Origin: a virus | Strand: one strand, 5' to 3' | DNA length: 64,000 nt | IMG/VR virus record: IMGVR_UViG_3300008108_000039 | Coordinates: 62,001 to 126,000 of that record | The notes under the pieces: model-generated | Seen by the model: the letters and a program-made list of their open reading frames with translations, nothing else | Databases searched by the model: none | Told to the model about the DNA's origin: nothing | Program-made: the position numbers and the translations under genes | Part shown: positions 1-7,001 of the stretch, piece after piece | Layout: each line of letters begins with the position of its first letter | How positions within the stretch are numbered: the first letter of the stretch is position 1

Positions 1-6
1 GAATAT

Positions 7-528
7 TTACAATCTTTGCTTATCTCCTTGCCATTGCCCATTATATTTTTCAGTAGATTCACATTCGTGAAAATAGATTTGAGCAACTCTTGCATCTTTT
101 TCAATAAAAATTGGTTCAGTTACCATCATTATTGTACCCATATTATCAGTTTCAAATCCAGGATCAAATACAGGACTATTAATCAAAGCCCCATTTCTCC
201 ATAATGATGATCGTTGTTTAATAAAGGCTACACGGTTATCAGGAATTTTGCATCCTTCCCAAAATGTAATATCATATGTATAAGGATGCAATAACCATCC
301 ATCTACTCCATCTAAGTTAATTATTTCTACTGGTGTATAAGTAGTTAATTGGGTTTTATTTTTTAATACTTTACCAATTGGACCTTGGGCATAAGCACTA
401 CCTCCAATTTTATTACCTACTTTATTTACAGCTTTTAGTGATAAGTCATAACCAACTTGTGCTGGTTTTCCTTTAGTATGTTCTAATTTAAGTAAACCTT
501 CGTCTATAATCTGAGATGAATTAAGCAT
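7..528 (-). CDS. dcd: dCTP deaminase / dUTPase-fold nucleotide enzyme
   Basis: The 173-residue protein belongs to the trimeric dCTP deaminase/dUTPase fold, which removes dCTP or dUTP and supplies dUMP for thymidylate synthesis. Visible signatures are VGYDLS (residues 25-30), RSSLWRNG (106-113), FDPGFE (121-126) and ARVAQIYFH (146-154), which match the family's RSSLxRxG, DPGF and terminal 'riaQl' motifs. Length is close to bacterial Dcd (about 190). It is the last gene before the left edge and is preceded by a homing endonuclease. Whether it deaminates dCTP or only hydrolyses dUTP cannot be decided by eye. A role in the phage's dNTP supply is inferred from the nearby reductase and modification genes. 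Confidence 0.8.
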   Translation of the reverse strand: MLNSSQIIDEGLLKLEHTKGKPAQVGYDLSLKAVNKVGNKIGGSAYAQGPIGKVLKNKTQLTTYTPVEIINLDGVDGWLLHPYTYDITFWEGCKIPDNRVAFIKQRSSLWRNGALINSPVFDPGFETDNMGTIMMVTEPIFIEKDARVAQIYFHECESTEKYNGQWQGDKQRL

Positions 529-553
529 AACTTTATTTTATTTTTAAATTTAA

Positions 554-1342
554 TTATTTTTCTTTATATTTCCAAATAAAACCACCTGCACTTTTTTGTT
601 TACCTCTACAACAAGCATATATACCGGTACTGTCTATATTATAAAATCTTCCTGCTTCAGACTGAGATGTCCATTCTTTAATAAAATTACCTTGTAAATC
701 ATATTGACCAACACATTTATTCCATCTACTATTTTTTCTCATTTTTTCAATAGTGGTGGTAGATTTAGATTTTTTATTTAGTTCTATTCCTGCTTTTATT
801 TTATCTTTCACCCACTGAGGTCTTGTTTTGTTAGATAAATAATGATTTGGATCTTTATTTTTTTCTGTTTTTTCTAAATTAGGTCTATTGATCATTTCTG
901 ATAATTTATCTCCAAAATTTATTGGTTTGGATTTGTTAGATAATGCTTTTGAAACTAATAATCTACTTTCCATTGATCTAATTTTGCCTGTTGTCTTTAA
1001 AGAATGATCAATTTTCATTTGTTCAGTTCTTACAACACCATTTCCTCCTTCTCCTCCTTTAGTTAAATTTAATCCAAATGTATTATTGTTATAATGATAA
1101 GAATTATAATGATTTATCCAATATATTTCACGATCATTTAATTGGTCTTCGTTACATTCTTCTATTATTTCAAATATATGCTTATCCCAACCATATTTTT
1201 GAAGCGAATTATATATTTTAGTTTGTTTATTATTTTCCTTTAAATGTTTATAGTTTTTAAATCTACTAATAATATTTTTACTTTTACCTATATAAATTGC
1301 TCCTAAAGGATTGGTAATTTTATATATTCCACATTTTATCAT
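554..1342 (-). CDS. GIY-YIG homing endonuclease with NUMOD-type DNA-binding tail
   Basis: This 262-residue protein begins with a GIY-YIG nuclease domain: GIYKIT at residues 5-10, then AIYIGKSKN, with RFKNYKHL and a later 'DREIYWI' containing the catalytic-type Glu. The C-terminal part has the NUMOD1-like segment GQYDLQGNFIKEW followed by SQSEAGRFYNID, typical of DNA-recognition modules in phage homing enzymes. It is free-standing between dcd and folE and is not inside an intron that I can see. An ATATTTAT late-type element lies 15 bases upstream of the ATG, so it is probably expressed separately from its neighbours. Its job is likely self-spread by cutting homologous alleles; this follows from the family. 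Confidence 0.9.
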   Translation of the reverse strand: MIKCGIYKITNPLGAIYIGKSKNIISRFKNYKHLKENNKQTKIYNSLQKYGWDKHIFEIIEECNEDQLNDREIYWINHYNSYHYNNNTFGLNLTKGGEGGNGVVRTEQMKIDHSLKTTGKIRSMESRLLVSKALSNKSKPINFGDKLSEMINRPNLEKTEKNKDPNHYLSNKTRPQWVKDKIKAGIELNKKSKSTTTIEKMRKNSRWNKCVGQYDLQGNFIKEWTSQSEAGRFYNIDSTGIYACCRGKQKSAGGFIWKYKEK

Positions 1343-1357
1343 AATATATTGTTTGCA

Positions 1358-1365
1358 ATAAATAT
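1358..1365 (-). promoter_or_regulatory. Candidate late promoter element ATATTTAT
   Basis: The coding strand reads ATATTTAT 15 bases ahead of the GIY-YIG gene start at 1342. It is one of about 20 same-orientation copies in this window; function is inferred from position only. Confidence 0.45.
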
Positions 1366-1387
1366 GTGGTGCTTGTAGAGAACAACA

Positions 1388-2023
1388 TTATTTCATGGGT
1401 GTTCCATTCATGTGGATAGCTGACATTAATTCTTCTCTAACAAGATTATCTTTTTCAAGAAAGACACCGCTGAATTTATTTGTGGTCATTGTAGAACCAT
1501 GCTTTATTCCCCTTGAACTACAGCATGTATGTTTACAAGCAATACTTACTGCTACTGATGGACAATCCATTTTAGTAGCTAAATAATCATGAATTTGTTG
1601 TGTTAATGATTCTTGCATTTGTGGTCTACGAGAAAACCATTCAACAATACGATTTAATTTACTTAAACCTATTACTTGTGCACCTGGTACATAGGCTAAT
1701 GTAGCATAACCTGTAAATGCAAGATTATGGTGTGCACACATACTAACAATAGGAATACCTGATTGAATTACTAATCCATTATATCCATCATCATTAGGGA
1801 ATACTGTAATATTTGGTTCGTCAGTAATACTACCTACAATTAAATCTTTAAGCCATGCTTTAGCTACACGACGAGGAGTATCTACTGTTTGTCTATCAGC
1901 TTCATAATCAAAACCAACGGCATTTAGGAATTGTCCATATGCTTCGGCAGCTTTATCAATCATTTGCTCAATTTGTTCTGGTGTACGAGCTAAATTACCA
2001 TTTGATTTTTTTAATAATTCCAT
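1388..2023 (-). CDS. folE: GTP cyclohydrolase I (first step to preQ0)
   Basis: This 211-residue protein matches GTP cyclohydrolase I, which converts GTP to dihydroneopterin triphosphate. The zinc ligands are present: C96 and H99 in CAHHN, and C167 in TCCSSRG (the family's CxxxRG). Other signatures are SKLNRIVEWFSRRPQMQE and TPRRVAKAW. Length equals that of bacterial FolE (about 190-220). The product feeds both folate and 7-deazaguanine synthesis. Because queE, queC, queD and a TGT-like gene follow within 6 kb on the same strand, supplying the preQ0 pathway is the likely role. No late-type motif precedes it, which fits early expression. Confidence 0.95.
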   Translation of the reverse strand: MELLKKSNGNLARTPEQIEQMIDKAAEAYGQFLNAVGFDYEADRQTVDTPRRVAKAWLKDLIVGSITDEPNITVFPNDDGYNGLVIQSGIPIVSMCAHHNLAFTGYATLAYVPGAQVIGLSKLNRIVEWFSRRPQMQESLTQQIHDYLATKMDCPSVAVSIACKHTCCSSRGIKHGSTMTTNKFSGVFLEKDNLVREELMSAIHMNGTPMK

Positions 2024-2039
2024 ATTATATTTTTAATGT

Positions 2040-2249
2040 TTATAATTCTTCCTCTGTCAACTCTATTAAATTCTCAGTATGTAATATAGCAGGTATTCCT
2101 GTTTCTATATTTTGACAATAAGAATGACCATCCATACCTTCTACCTCTCCAAAACAGGCAAATACAGCTCCTTCGAATGGATTTGGATTATTCTTTTTCC
2201 AATTATCGTCGAAAGAATCATAATCGTATTTAACAAGTTTTATTTTCAT
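2040..2249 (-). CDS. Small acidic protein of unknown function
   Basis: A 69-residue acidic protein that I do not recognise. It has an aromatic/Asp-rich start (YDYDSFDDNW) and a C-terminal ELTEEEL tail; no membrane segment or clear metal site is visible. Its start overlaps the 3' end of the upstream 52-residue gene by 20 bases, and folE follows 16 bases downstream, so it is translated as part of the folE-queE transcript. It sits among modification genes but there is no motif to link it to them. Confidence 0.65.
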   Translation of the reverse strand: MKIKLVKYDYDSFDDNWKKNNPNPFEGAVFACFGEVEGMDGHSYCQNIETGIPAILHTENLIELTEEEL

Positions 2250-2388
2250 ATTTATTCATTTGATTTACAACATCTTTAATACTCTTCACCCAAGCACCTA
2301 TAATATCTCTTCTCCAGTTCCAAATTGAGTTATGCGCATCCCAAATTTCTTTTGGTACTTCTACATATATGATTCTTTCCTTTTTCAT
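2230..2388 (-). CDS. 52-residue protein of unknown function
   Basis: A short reading frame from ATG at 2388 to TAA at 2230 fills what would otherwise be a 140-base gap. The product starts MKKERIIYVEVPKEIWDAH and has a Trp-rich middle (IWNWRRD) and a helical Lys/Val C-terminus. The ATG lies one base after the upstream gene's stop codon, and its own end overlaps the next gene, which is the packed arrangement used throughout this block. The composition is protein-like, not random. Function unknown. Confidence 0.6.
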   Translation of the reverse strand: MKKERIIYVEVPKEIWDAHNSIWNWRRDIIGAWVKSIKDVVNQMNKYENKTC

Positions 2389-2389
2389 A

Positions 2390-2695
2390 TTAATTGTTTA
2401 ATGTTTTCTCAAATAATACTTTCAATTTATCTTTAAAGATTGTCATCACTATATCTTCAGCTATGAGGTACCCGTATGGACTAAGCATATCTTCACAAAG
2501 TTGATATCCTAAGAAATAGTTTTCTTCGATGCCTAACAAAGCCATTTTAGTTAAAACTCCTAGTTGGCCAATTGGATAGTGTTCTGATGGTTCTGTTCTA
2601 GTCATTTCACCTATAATCTCAACTTCTAAATCTTTATTGACATGTTTCAATAGATTAATGGCGGCTATAATAACAGGACTGATTTCGTTATTCAT
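2390..2695 (-). CDS. Conserved-looking 101-residue protein, function unknown
   Basis: I do not recognise this protein. It is mostly helical and acidic, with no cysteine-rich site, signal peptide or membrane segment. It begins one base after the queE start region on the coding strand and ends one base before the next small gene, so it is firmly part of the folE-queE transcription unit. A helper role in the modification pathway is possible but only by position. Confidence 0.65.
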   Translation of the reverse strand: MNNEISPVIIAAINLLKHVNKDLEVEIIGEMTRTEPSEHYPIGQLGVLTKMALLGIEENYFLGYQLCEDMLSPYGYLIAEDIVMTIFKDKLKVLFEKTLNN

Positions 2696-2696
2696 A

Positions 2697-3587
2697 CTAT
2701 ACGTTTAATGTTTTATTCCAAGCCGCAATATGCAAACGAGTTAAACCACGGAATCTATATTTCTTTGCCATTTCAAGACAGAATTGAGTACGCTCTTCAA
2801 AATCTTTAACATCGTCTAAACCAGGCATACAAACTACATTTTTAAGTGGGATATTGAATGGTTCTACAAAATCACGGAATAGTTCCTTAACATCATCTTC
2901 TGTACTAATAACAAATTTGAATTGGTAATTTTTATGTTCCATAATACGCTTAATAGCGGCAGGTACAATACGTTGTTTTTCAGTCATACCTGAGTTTGAT
3001 AACTTAGGTGAGCAGTTGATTTGATCTAATATGTCAAATAGAGGTTGATCGATATAAACTGTACCATTTGTTTCTATTTCATTATATTGGCTGTTTCCAT
3101 TTCTTTTTCTATATTTAATACTCTCTCCATTATATAATGGAACTTGTACATGGTTAGCAAAATCAACCATTGCCCAATATTTAAAGAAATTAACAATAGC
3201 TTCTTGATGACCTTTAATTGTAGGTTCACCACCAGTCCAAATAATGTGAATTAAACCACTCTTGATATCATCATATATACCCTGTTCCTTCCATCTGTCA
3301 ATTAGATATTGAAACTCTTTATCTTCACCTCTCCAAGCCCATTGTGAGAGAGAATCACACGTCCATGTTGCTTTACCTTCAGCATGAAGATCACCAACAA
3401 TTATCTCTCCATCTTCTAATAATTTATCTTTAACTATTTGATTCATATGTTTTTTGGATAGTCCGCAGCTAAGATTGCATATTCCTAGTCTTACAAAATA
3501 TGAAGGTACTCCTGTGCTTATTCCTTCTCCTTGAACGCTATAAAAGTCGCTACTAATTAATAATTTATTTGGGTCTATCTTACTCAT
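2697..3587 (-). CDS. queE: 7-carboxy-7-deazaguanine synthase (radical SAM)
   Basis: QueE rearranges 6-carboxy-tetrahydropterin to 7-carboxy-7-deazaguanine using a radical SAM 4Fe-4S cluster. The protein shows SVQGEGISTGVPSYFVRLGIC near the N-terminus, TGGEPT in the middle and 'EIETNGT' further on, all typical of QueE. The cluster motif is unusual: C37 and C41 (CNLSC) are followed by the third cysteine only at C77 (WTCD), with 35 residues between, where standard QueE has two. At 296 residues it is longer than bacterial QueE (about 210-220), largely because of this and another insertion. It lies between folE and queC in the preQ0 cassette. Confidence 0.92.
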   Translation of the reverse strand: MSKIDPNKLLISSDFYSVQGEGISTGVPSYFVRLGICNLSCGLSKKHMNQIVKDKLLEDGEIIVGDLHAEGKATWTCDSLSQWAWRGEDKEFQYLIDRWKEQGIYDDIKSGLIHIIWTGGEPTIKGHQEAIVNFFKYWAMVDFANHVQVPLYNGESIKYRKRNGNSQYNEIETNGTVYIDQPLFDILDQINCSPKLSNSGMTEKQRIVPAAIKRIMEHKNYQFKFVISTEDDVKELFRDFVEPFNIPLKNVVCMPGLDDVKDFEERTQFCLEMAKKYRFRGLTRLHIAAWNKTLNV

Positions 3588-3590
3588 TTT

Positions 3591-3962
3591 CTACAATTTA
3601 ATTTCATTTCTAATTTGTTCTAGGGCAGAGCTGGGCATATGTCTTACGCAGTAGTCCACAATATGCTTCAATTCATGTGGTTGTATAATCATAAATTCTA
3701 GGGAGTATTCTACATTTTCACCTAATTCAACTTCCCTTATCTGTGGTGCTACCTTAGGGTTCAATTCCACTGCTATTTTTTGAATCATGGCATCCTGAAC
3801 TACATTTAATCCATAATGCATTTTAAGTTCTGATACAAGCTCTTTAGGATACTGTACTTTAACAGTGTAGAAGTTATTTTCTAGTACCTTACCCTGTTTA
3901 TAATCGGTTAGAGCTTTAAGCAAGTCTCTATGTAGTTCTATACCTTCTAGATTTACACTCAT
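3591..3962 (-). CDS. Unknown 123-residue protein
   Basis: I do not recognise this protein. It has a mixed alpha/beta composition with an HELKHIVDYC segment near the C-terminus; the HELKH stretch resembles a metalloprotease HExxH by letter pattern but has the spacing HE-L-K-H, so it could only be read as such with a proper fold match. It overlaps the upstream gene by four bases (ATGA) and ends three bases before queE, indicating coupled translation within the cassette transcript. Confidence 0.65.
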   Translation of the reverse strand: MSVNLEGIELHRDLLKALTDYKQGKVLENNFYTVKVQYPKELVSELKMHYGLNVVQDAMIQKIAVELNPKVAPQIREVELGENVEYSLEFMIIQPHELKHIVDYCVRHMPSSALEQIRNEIKL

Positions 3963-4159
3963 TTTCTACGATTTGATTTTTTAGCAGGAGCTTTTTCTTC
4001 AGCTTGTACTTCAGGTTTTGGTTCCGGTTCGGGAGTACGATTAGATGACTTCCACTCTGATTTTGAAACATACTGCCAGGTACGGCCTACCATTTGATAG
4101 GCCTGTCTATCATCTACTCTAACGATGTTACCTGTTTTTGAATTTTTGATACACTTCAT
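3959..4159 (-). CDS. Small basic-tailed phage protein, function unknown
   Basis: The product starts MKCIKNSKTGNIVRVDD, continues with a Trp/Tyr segment (GRTWQYVSKSEWK) and ends in a Pro/Glu then Lys/Arg tail. I chose the ATG at 4159 over one at 4171 because GGAGG lies about six bases before it, which is rare in this window, and because it overlaps the stop codon of the upstream 41-residue gene as ATGA. That is 66 residues. Short 'MKCIK...A..mV..W.yvpKsEWK' proteins are common in phages, but I know no function. Confidence 0.7.
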   Translation of the reverse strand: MKCIKNSKTGNIVRVDDRQAYQMVGRTWQYVSKSEWKSSNRTPEPEPKPEVQAEEKAPAKKSNRRK

Positions 4160-4281
4160 AGTTTCCTCCATGTTTTTAGATAATTAAATATACAAAATAA
4201 ATTTGGCCATTCAGTAATTGCTATAAGACTAAAATGTTTTTCACCACATAATCCTAATATATGTTCTATAATATGTATCAT
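4156..4281 (-). CDS. 41-residue protein coupled to both neighbours
   Basis: A reading frame from ATG at 4281 to TGA at 4156 encodes 41 residues beginning MIHIIEHILGLCGEKHFS. Both ends overlap neighbouring genes as ATGA: its start overlaps the stop of the membrane protein gene, and its stop overlaps the start at 4159. This double coupling and the non-random hydrophobic sequence make it a real gene. The GLCGEKHFS segment recalls very small phage proteins with a 'LGxCGExH' motif, from memory only. No function is known to me. Confidence 0.6.
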   Translation of the reverse strand: MIHIIEHILGLCGEKHFSLIAITEWPNLFCIFNYLKTWRKL

Positions 4282-4526
4282 TTTTTCTTTTTAAAATATA
4301 CAGTACCTGCAGTACCGATAAACGCACCTAATACAGCTGCTATAATTAATGATTTATCTTCAACATAACTAGTAGTAATAAAAGAACTTGCTACAATAAT
4401 AAGAGAGGACCAAATACCAGCAGCTATTGCTTTACGTTCTTCTACTTTAATAAAATAATAAGTCCAACAAACATCAGCTATAATCATAGCTACCATAACA
4501 CCTATAAAACTTAATATATAACTCAT
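4278..4526 (-). CDS. Small integral membrane protein
   Basis: 82 residues with three hydrophobic segments (about 2-26, 32-52 and 60-76) and a Lys-rich C-terminus (YFKKKK), so it should sit in the inner membrane with a cytoplasmic basic tail. A holin-like role is possible from size and topology, but its place in the early modification block argues against a lysis function. It is the first gene after the terminator at 4542-4567, so it may start its own transcript or be read through. Confidence 0.7.
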   Translation of the reverse strand: MSYILSFIGVMVAMIIADVCWTYYFIKVEERKAIAAGIWSSLIIVASSFITTSYVEDKSLIIAAVLGAFIGTAGTVYFKKKK

Positions 4527-4541
4527 AATTTTAAAATTAAA

Positions 4542-4567
4542 AATATCCCCTTAATACAGGGGATATT
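4542..4567 (-). terminator. Intrinsic terminator
   Basis: A perfect 9-bp stem (AATATCCCC / GGGGATATT) with an 8-base loop is followed on the minus strand by TTTTAATTTT. It lies just after the small HTH gene and should end or attenuate the queC-side transcript. Confidence 0.8.
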
Positions 4568-4583
4568 ACTTGAAATTAGTGAA

Positions 4584-4793
4584 TTAAGCTAATTCACTGT
4601 TTTTGATTCTACGACGAGACATGTTATACATCGCACTTGCAAGATCACCGTTTACTCCACGTTCACCACGTAACACGTAGTTTACATAACGAGAAGTAAG
4701 ACCAGTTGTTTCTGCAAGACGTGTAGTGTCTCCTTGGCGTTTGCGTGCTGTAAAAAAAGCAAGCTTAGCTGTTTTGTTTAGTCTTCTTGACAT
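4584..4793 (-). CDS. Small helix-turn-helix DNA-binding protein
   Basis: 69 residues, strongly basic, with a helix-turn-helix of the XRE/lambda-repressor-like type: DTTRLAETTGLTSRYVNYVL (residues 22-41) reads as helix 2, turn and recognition helix, followed by GERGVNG. It probably binds DNA as a small regulator or nucleoid-like protein. It sits between an HNH endonuclease gene and a terminator. Its target is unknown. Confidence 0.65.
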   Translation of the reverse strand: MSRRLNKTAKLAFFTARKRQGDTTRLAETTGLTSRYVNYVLRGERGVNGDLASAMYNMSRRRIKNSELA

Positions 4794-4795
4794 AA

Positions 4796-5107
4796 CTATA
4801 TTTGGTTTTGATTTAAATATTCTTCTATCTTTATTCCTTTTTCTTTCTCTTGATGATGGAAATCTCTATGACAATTGGAACAAAGAATAACACATTTATC
4901 TATTTCTTGTTTTATTCGTTTCCAACTATATCTAAAACCTTGGCTTATTTTAAAATTTTTTTCTTTAGGATCAATATGGTGAAAATCAAGTAAATGATTT
5001 TTATCTTCTCCACATTTTAAACACGACAATGAATTTTTAAAATCATTTATTTTTTCACGTTGTTGTTTTACATATGTCCTTCTATAGTTTTTTTTAACTT
5101 CTAACAT
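4796..5107 (-). CDS. HNH endonuclease (probable homing enzyme)
   Basis: The 103-residue protein carries a compact HNH nuclease with zinc-binding cysteines: CLKCGED (residues about 34-40), LLDFHHIDPKEKNF, then CVILCSNCHRDFHH. The paired CxxC motifs and the central DFHHID with CHRDFHH are the classic HNH core. It overlaps the queC 3' end by 14 bases, so it has inserted at the end of queC without breaking the gene. It may be a free-standing homing endonuclease; a role in the modification pathway is less likely. Confidence 0.85.
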   Translation of the reverse strand: MLEVKKNYRRTYVKQQREKINDFKNSLSCLKCGEDKNHLLDFHHIDPKEKNFKISQGFRYSWKRIKQEIDKCVILCSNCHRDFHHQEKEKGIKIEEYLNQNQI

Positions 5108-5978
5108 TGTTTAGTTTACTATGTTCAACTAAAACTTTTAAAACATGATCACGAGCCGTTTCCCAACTTACAGGTCCGTTTTCTAGATCTGCATATGCTA
5201 CAGGATCAGGACGTCCTAGTTTAATAAATGCTTCTATACGTTCTACAGATGCTGCTGATTTATAATCGGAATACCATGTACCTGATGTTACTATGTCTGC
5301 CCAAGCATGTTTAATGAAAATTGGTTTATAAGACGTATTGGTACGGCTATATACTTCATCAAAGTTTAAACCTAATTTTTCACAACATTTCAAACCATCT
5401 TCCAATATTTCAAATTTACTTCCTTCAAGATATGGAGTATAGAAACTAACTAATTCTGAATCCCAATTTCCGATTTTAAATGCTTCAAAATCAGCATCTC
5501 TAAATTCCTGTCTACAATCAGGGTATATGGCATGGTCACCAGCGTGAATACCTAATGCAATTTCTACTGGTTGTTTTTCACCTTTAGTTGCTAATGACAA
5601 TGCTACTGCTTGAATAATTGAACTAAATATCTTATTACGATTAGGAACAACAGTTTCTTTCATATTGTCCTGTTCGTAATGTCCTTCAGGAACATCTTGT
5701 CCACCTGTTACTAAAGCTGAATTTAGTAATTGCTGTAAACCATCTAGTTTGATAATCTGATGCTTAATTGGAGTAGTCCATTTATCTGAATGTTTAGCAA
5801 ATTCAGTTTGAATGTACTTAACTAATTCAGTAGCACGCTCTAATTCTACTTTATGTTTTTGTCCATAATCAAATGATAGAGCTGTTACTTCATAACCGTT
5901 TGCAAGTAGGTGTAATAATAATGAACTGCTATCCATACCACCTGATAGTGATAATACTGCTTTTTTATTTTGTGACAT
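5094..5978 (-). CDS. queC: preQ0 synthase (QueC-like), lacking zinc cysteines
   Basis: QueC converts 7-carboxy-7-deazaguanine plus ammonia and ATP to preQ0. The PP-loop is clear at SGGMDSS (residues 12-18), followed by ALSFDYGQKHKVELERA, then VVPNRNKIF and YPDCRQEFRDADFEAF, all QueC signatures. At 294 residues it exceeds bacterial QueC (about 220-230). The region that normally binds zinc (TxSCY...CGxCxxCxxR) reads TNTSY...SGTWYSDYKSAASVER, with no cysteine, so the structural zinc site is lost. Neighbours queE, queD and the TGT-like gene fix the pathway. The protein may act as a zinc-free QueC or have altered chemistry. Confidence 0.9.
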   Translation of the reverse strand: MSQNKKAVLSLSGGMDSSSLLLHLLANGYEVTALSFDYGQKHKVELERATELVKYIQTEFAKHSDKWTTPIKHQIIKLDGLQQLLNSALVTGGQDVPEGHYEQDNMKETVVPNRNKIFSSIIQAVALSLATKGEKQPVEIALGIHAGDHAIYPDCRQEFRDADFEAFKIGNWDSELVSFYTPYLEGSKFEILEDGLKCCEKLGLNFDEVYSRTNTSYKPIFIKHAWADIVTSGTWYSDYKSAASVERIEAFIKLGRPDPVAYADLENGPVSWETARDHVLKVLVEHSKLNNVRS

Positions 5979-5987
5979 ATGAATTAT

Positions 5988-6194
5988 TTATTGATTTAAA
6001 TTACCTGCAGCCTTAAAATATAATTCTAAAAATGTTTTTGGATATAAACAAACTTCTCCTGAATAAGATGGGTTTGAAATTGTTCTTGTTTTAATTTTAA
6101 TACCAATTGATGTAGCTACTTCTGCTACTTGTTTTCCTAAATTTTTACCTGCGGCTTTACCTAAGAAATCATAAAGTGATACAAAATTTTCCAT
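5988..6194 (-). CDS. Small conserved-type protein, function unknown
   Basis: 68 residues starting MENFVSLYDFLGKAAGKNLG, then a basic middle and a LYPKTFLELYF C-terminus. The pattern 'SLYDyLGkAAG...lYp..FL..YF' resembles small hypothetical proteins found in Bacteroidota and their phages, from memory. It lies between the TGT-like gene and queC with 9- and 15-base gaps, so it is co-transcribed with them. There is no basis for a function. Confidence 0.65.
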   Translation of the reverse strand: MENFVSLYDFLGKAAGKNLGKQVAEVATSIGIKIKTRTISNPSYSGEVCLYPKTFLELYFKAAGNLNQ

Positions 6195-6209
6195 AACTTA
6201 ATTTGTTTT

Positions 6210-7001
6210 TTATTTAATAAATGATTTAAACCTTTGTACATTAAAGATAATATCTTCTATTTTGTCTTCCAAATTTTTCTCAAAATAATATTCTAATTTA
6301 TGTTCCGGTTTGAAATTAATTCCACTATCATGATAACGAACACCTTCAGCTCCAACTAAAATAGGATTAGACGTATCTACTGATTTAATAAATGGCCAAT
6401 CTTTATAAGACATGAATTCTTGAGGTAATGAACATCCTAATAAATGATGATATATGTCTTTTCTTATAGTATTTTTTTCAACTAAGCGTCTAATAAGTTC
6501 CATTCTACCATACATTTGCTTTTTTAATTTAGGCATACTACTTTCATATTCTTTCTCATATGCTATACTAGAATGGTTAAAAGCAATATGAGTATATCCT
6601 AAGTCAACCAATGTTTGATAAGTTGTAATTAATTCTCCCATAGTTTTACCCTGGCATACAGCCATTAGATTTGTTTCTTTAGGTAAATATTGTTTGTAAT
6701 TAATTATCCAACTTTTAGCATTAACTAAAGTAGTAGTAGCATCATTCCAGGCATCAGGTACAATGAATATATTTGGTTTAATTAAATTAATTTTTTCTAA
6801 TAAATCTTCTATTGTGTGAGTTACTCCCTCAAATAGACCATTATCACAGATTATAAATGAACCTGGTTTTTCTCTATATTCTAACATATGAGTTTTATAT
6901 TGAGGGTATTGGTCTGTTAAATGAGGTAAAACATATTGATAATCATTCCATTCTAAACTTTCCTTTAAAAAACATAAAGATACTTCATGACTAACCTTCA
7001 T
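6210..7001 (-). CDS. dpdA: DpdA/TGT-like DNA guanine transglycosylase
   Basis: This 263-residue protein resembles the tRNA-guanine transglycosylase superfamily, whose DpdA members exchange guanine in DNA for a 7-deazaguanine base. The ordered features are CDNGLFEG (residues 52-59, like the DSGxFQ pocket), VPDAWND (81-87), VCQGKTMGEL then DLGYTHIAFNH (115-143, like the 'vQG...G.....gg' strand), HHLLGCS and a late SVDTS (207-211) that could hold the nucleophilic Asp. It is shorter than tRNA TGT (about 370-390) and no CxCxxC..H zinc site is visible. It overlaps queD by 11 bases, directly tying it to preQ0 synthesis. The family is strongly inferred; the exact DpdA subtype is not. Confidence 0.8.
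   Translation of the reverse strand: MKVSHEVSLCFLKESLEWNDYQYVLPHLTDQYPQYKTHMLEYREKPGSFIICDNGLFEGVTHTIEDLLEKINLIKPNIFIVPDAWNDATTTLVNAKSWIINYKQYLPKETNLMAVCQGKTMGELITTYQTLVDLGYTHIAFNHSSIAYEKEYESSMPKLKKQMYGRMELIRRLVEKNTIRKDIYHHLLGCSLPQEFMSYKDWPFIKSVDTSNPILVGAEGVRYHDSGINFKPEHKLEYYFEKNLEDKIEDIIFNVQRFKSFIK

Noticed and set aside
3591-3962. HELKH in the 123-residue protein as a metalloprotease site
   Set aside because: The spacing fits HExxH only by letters, with no third ligand or fold support.
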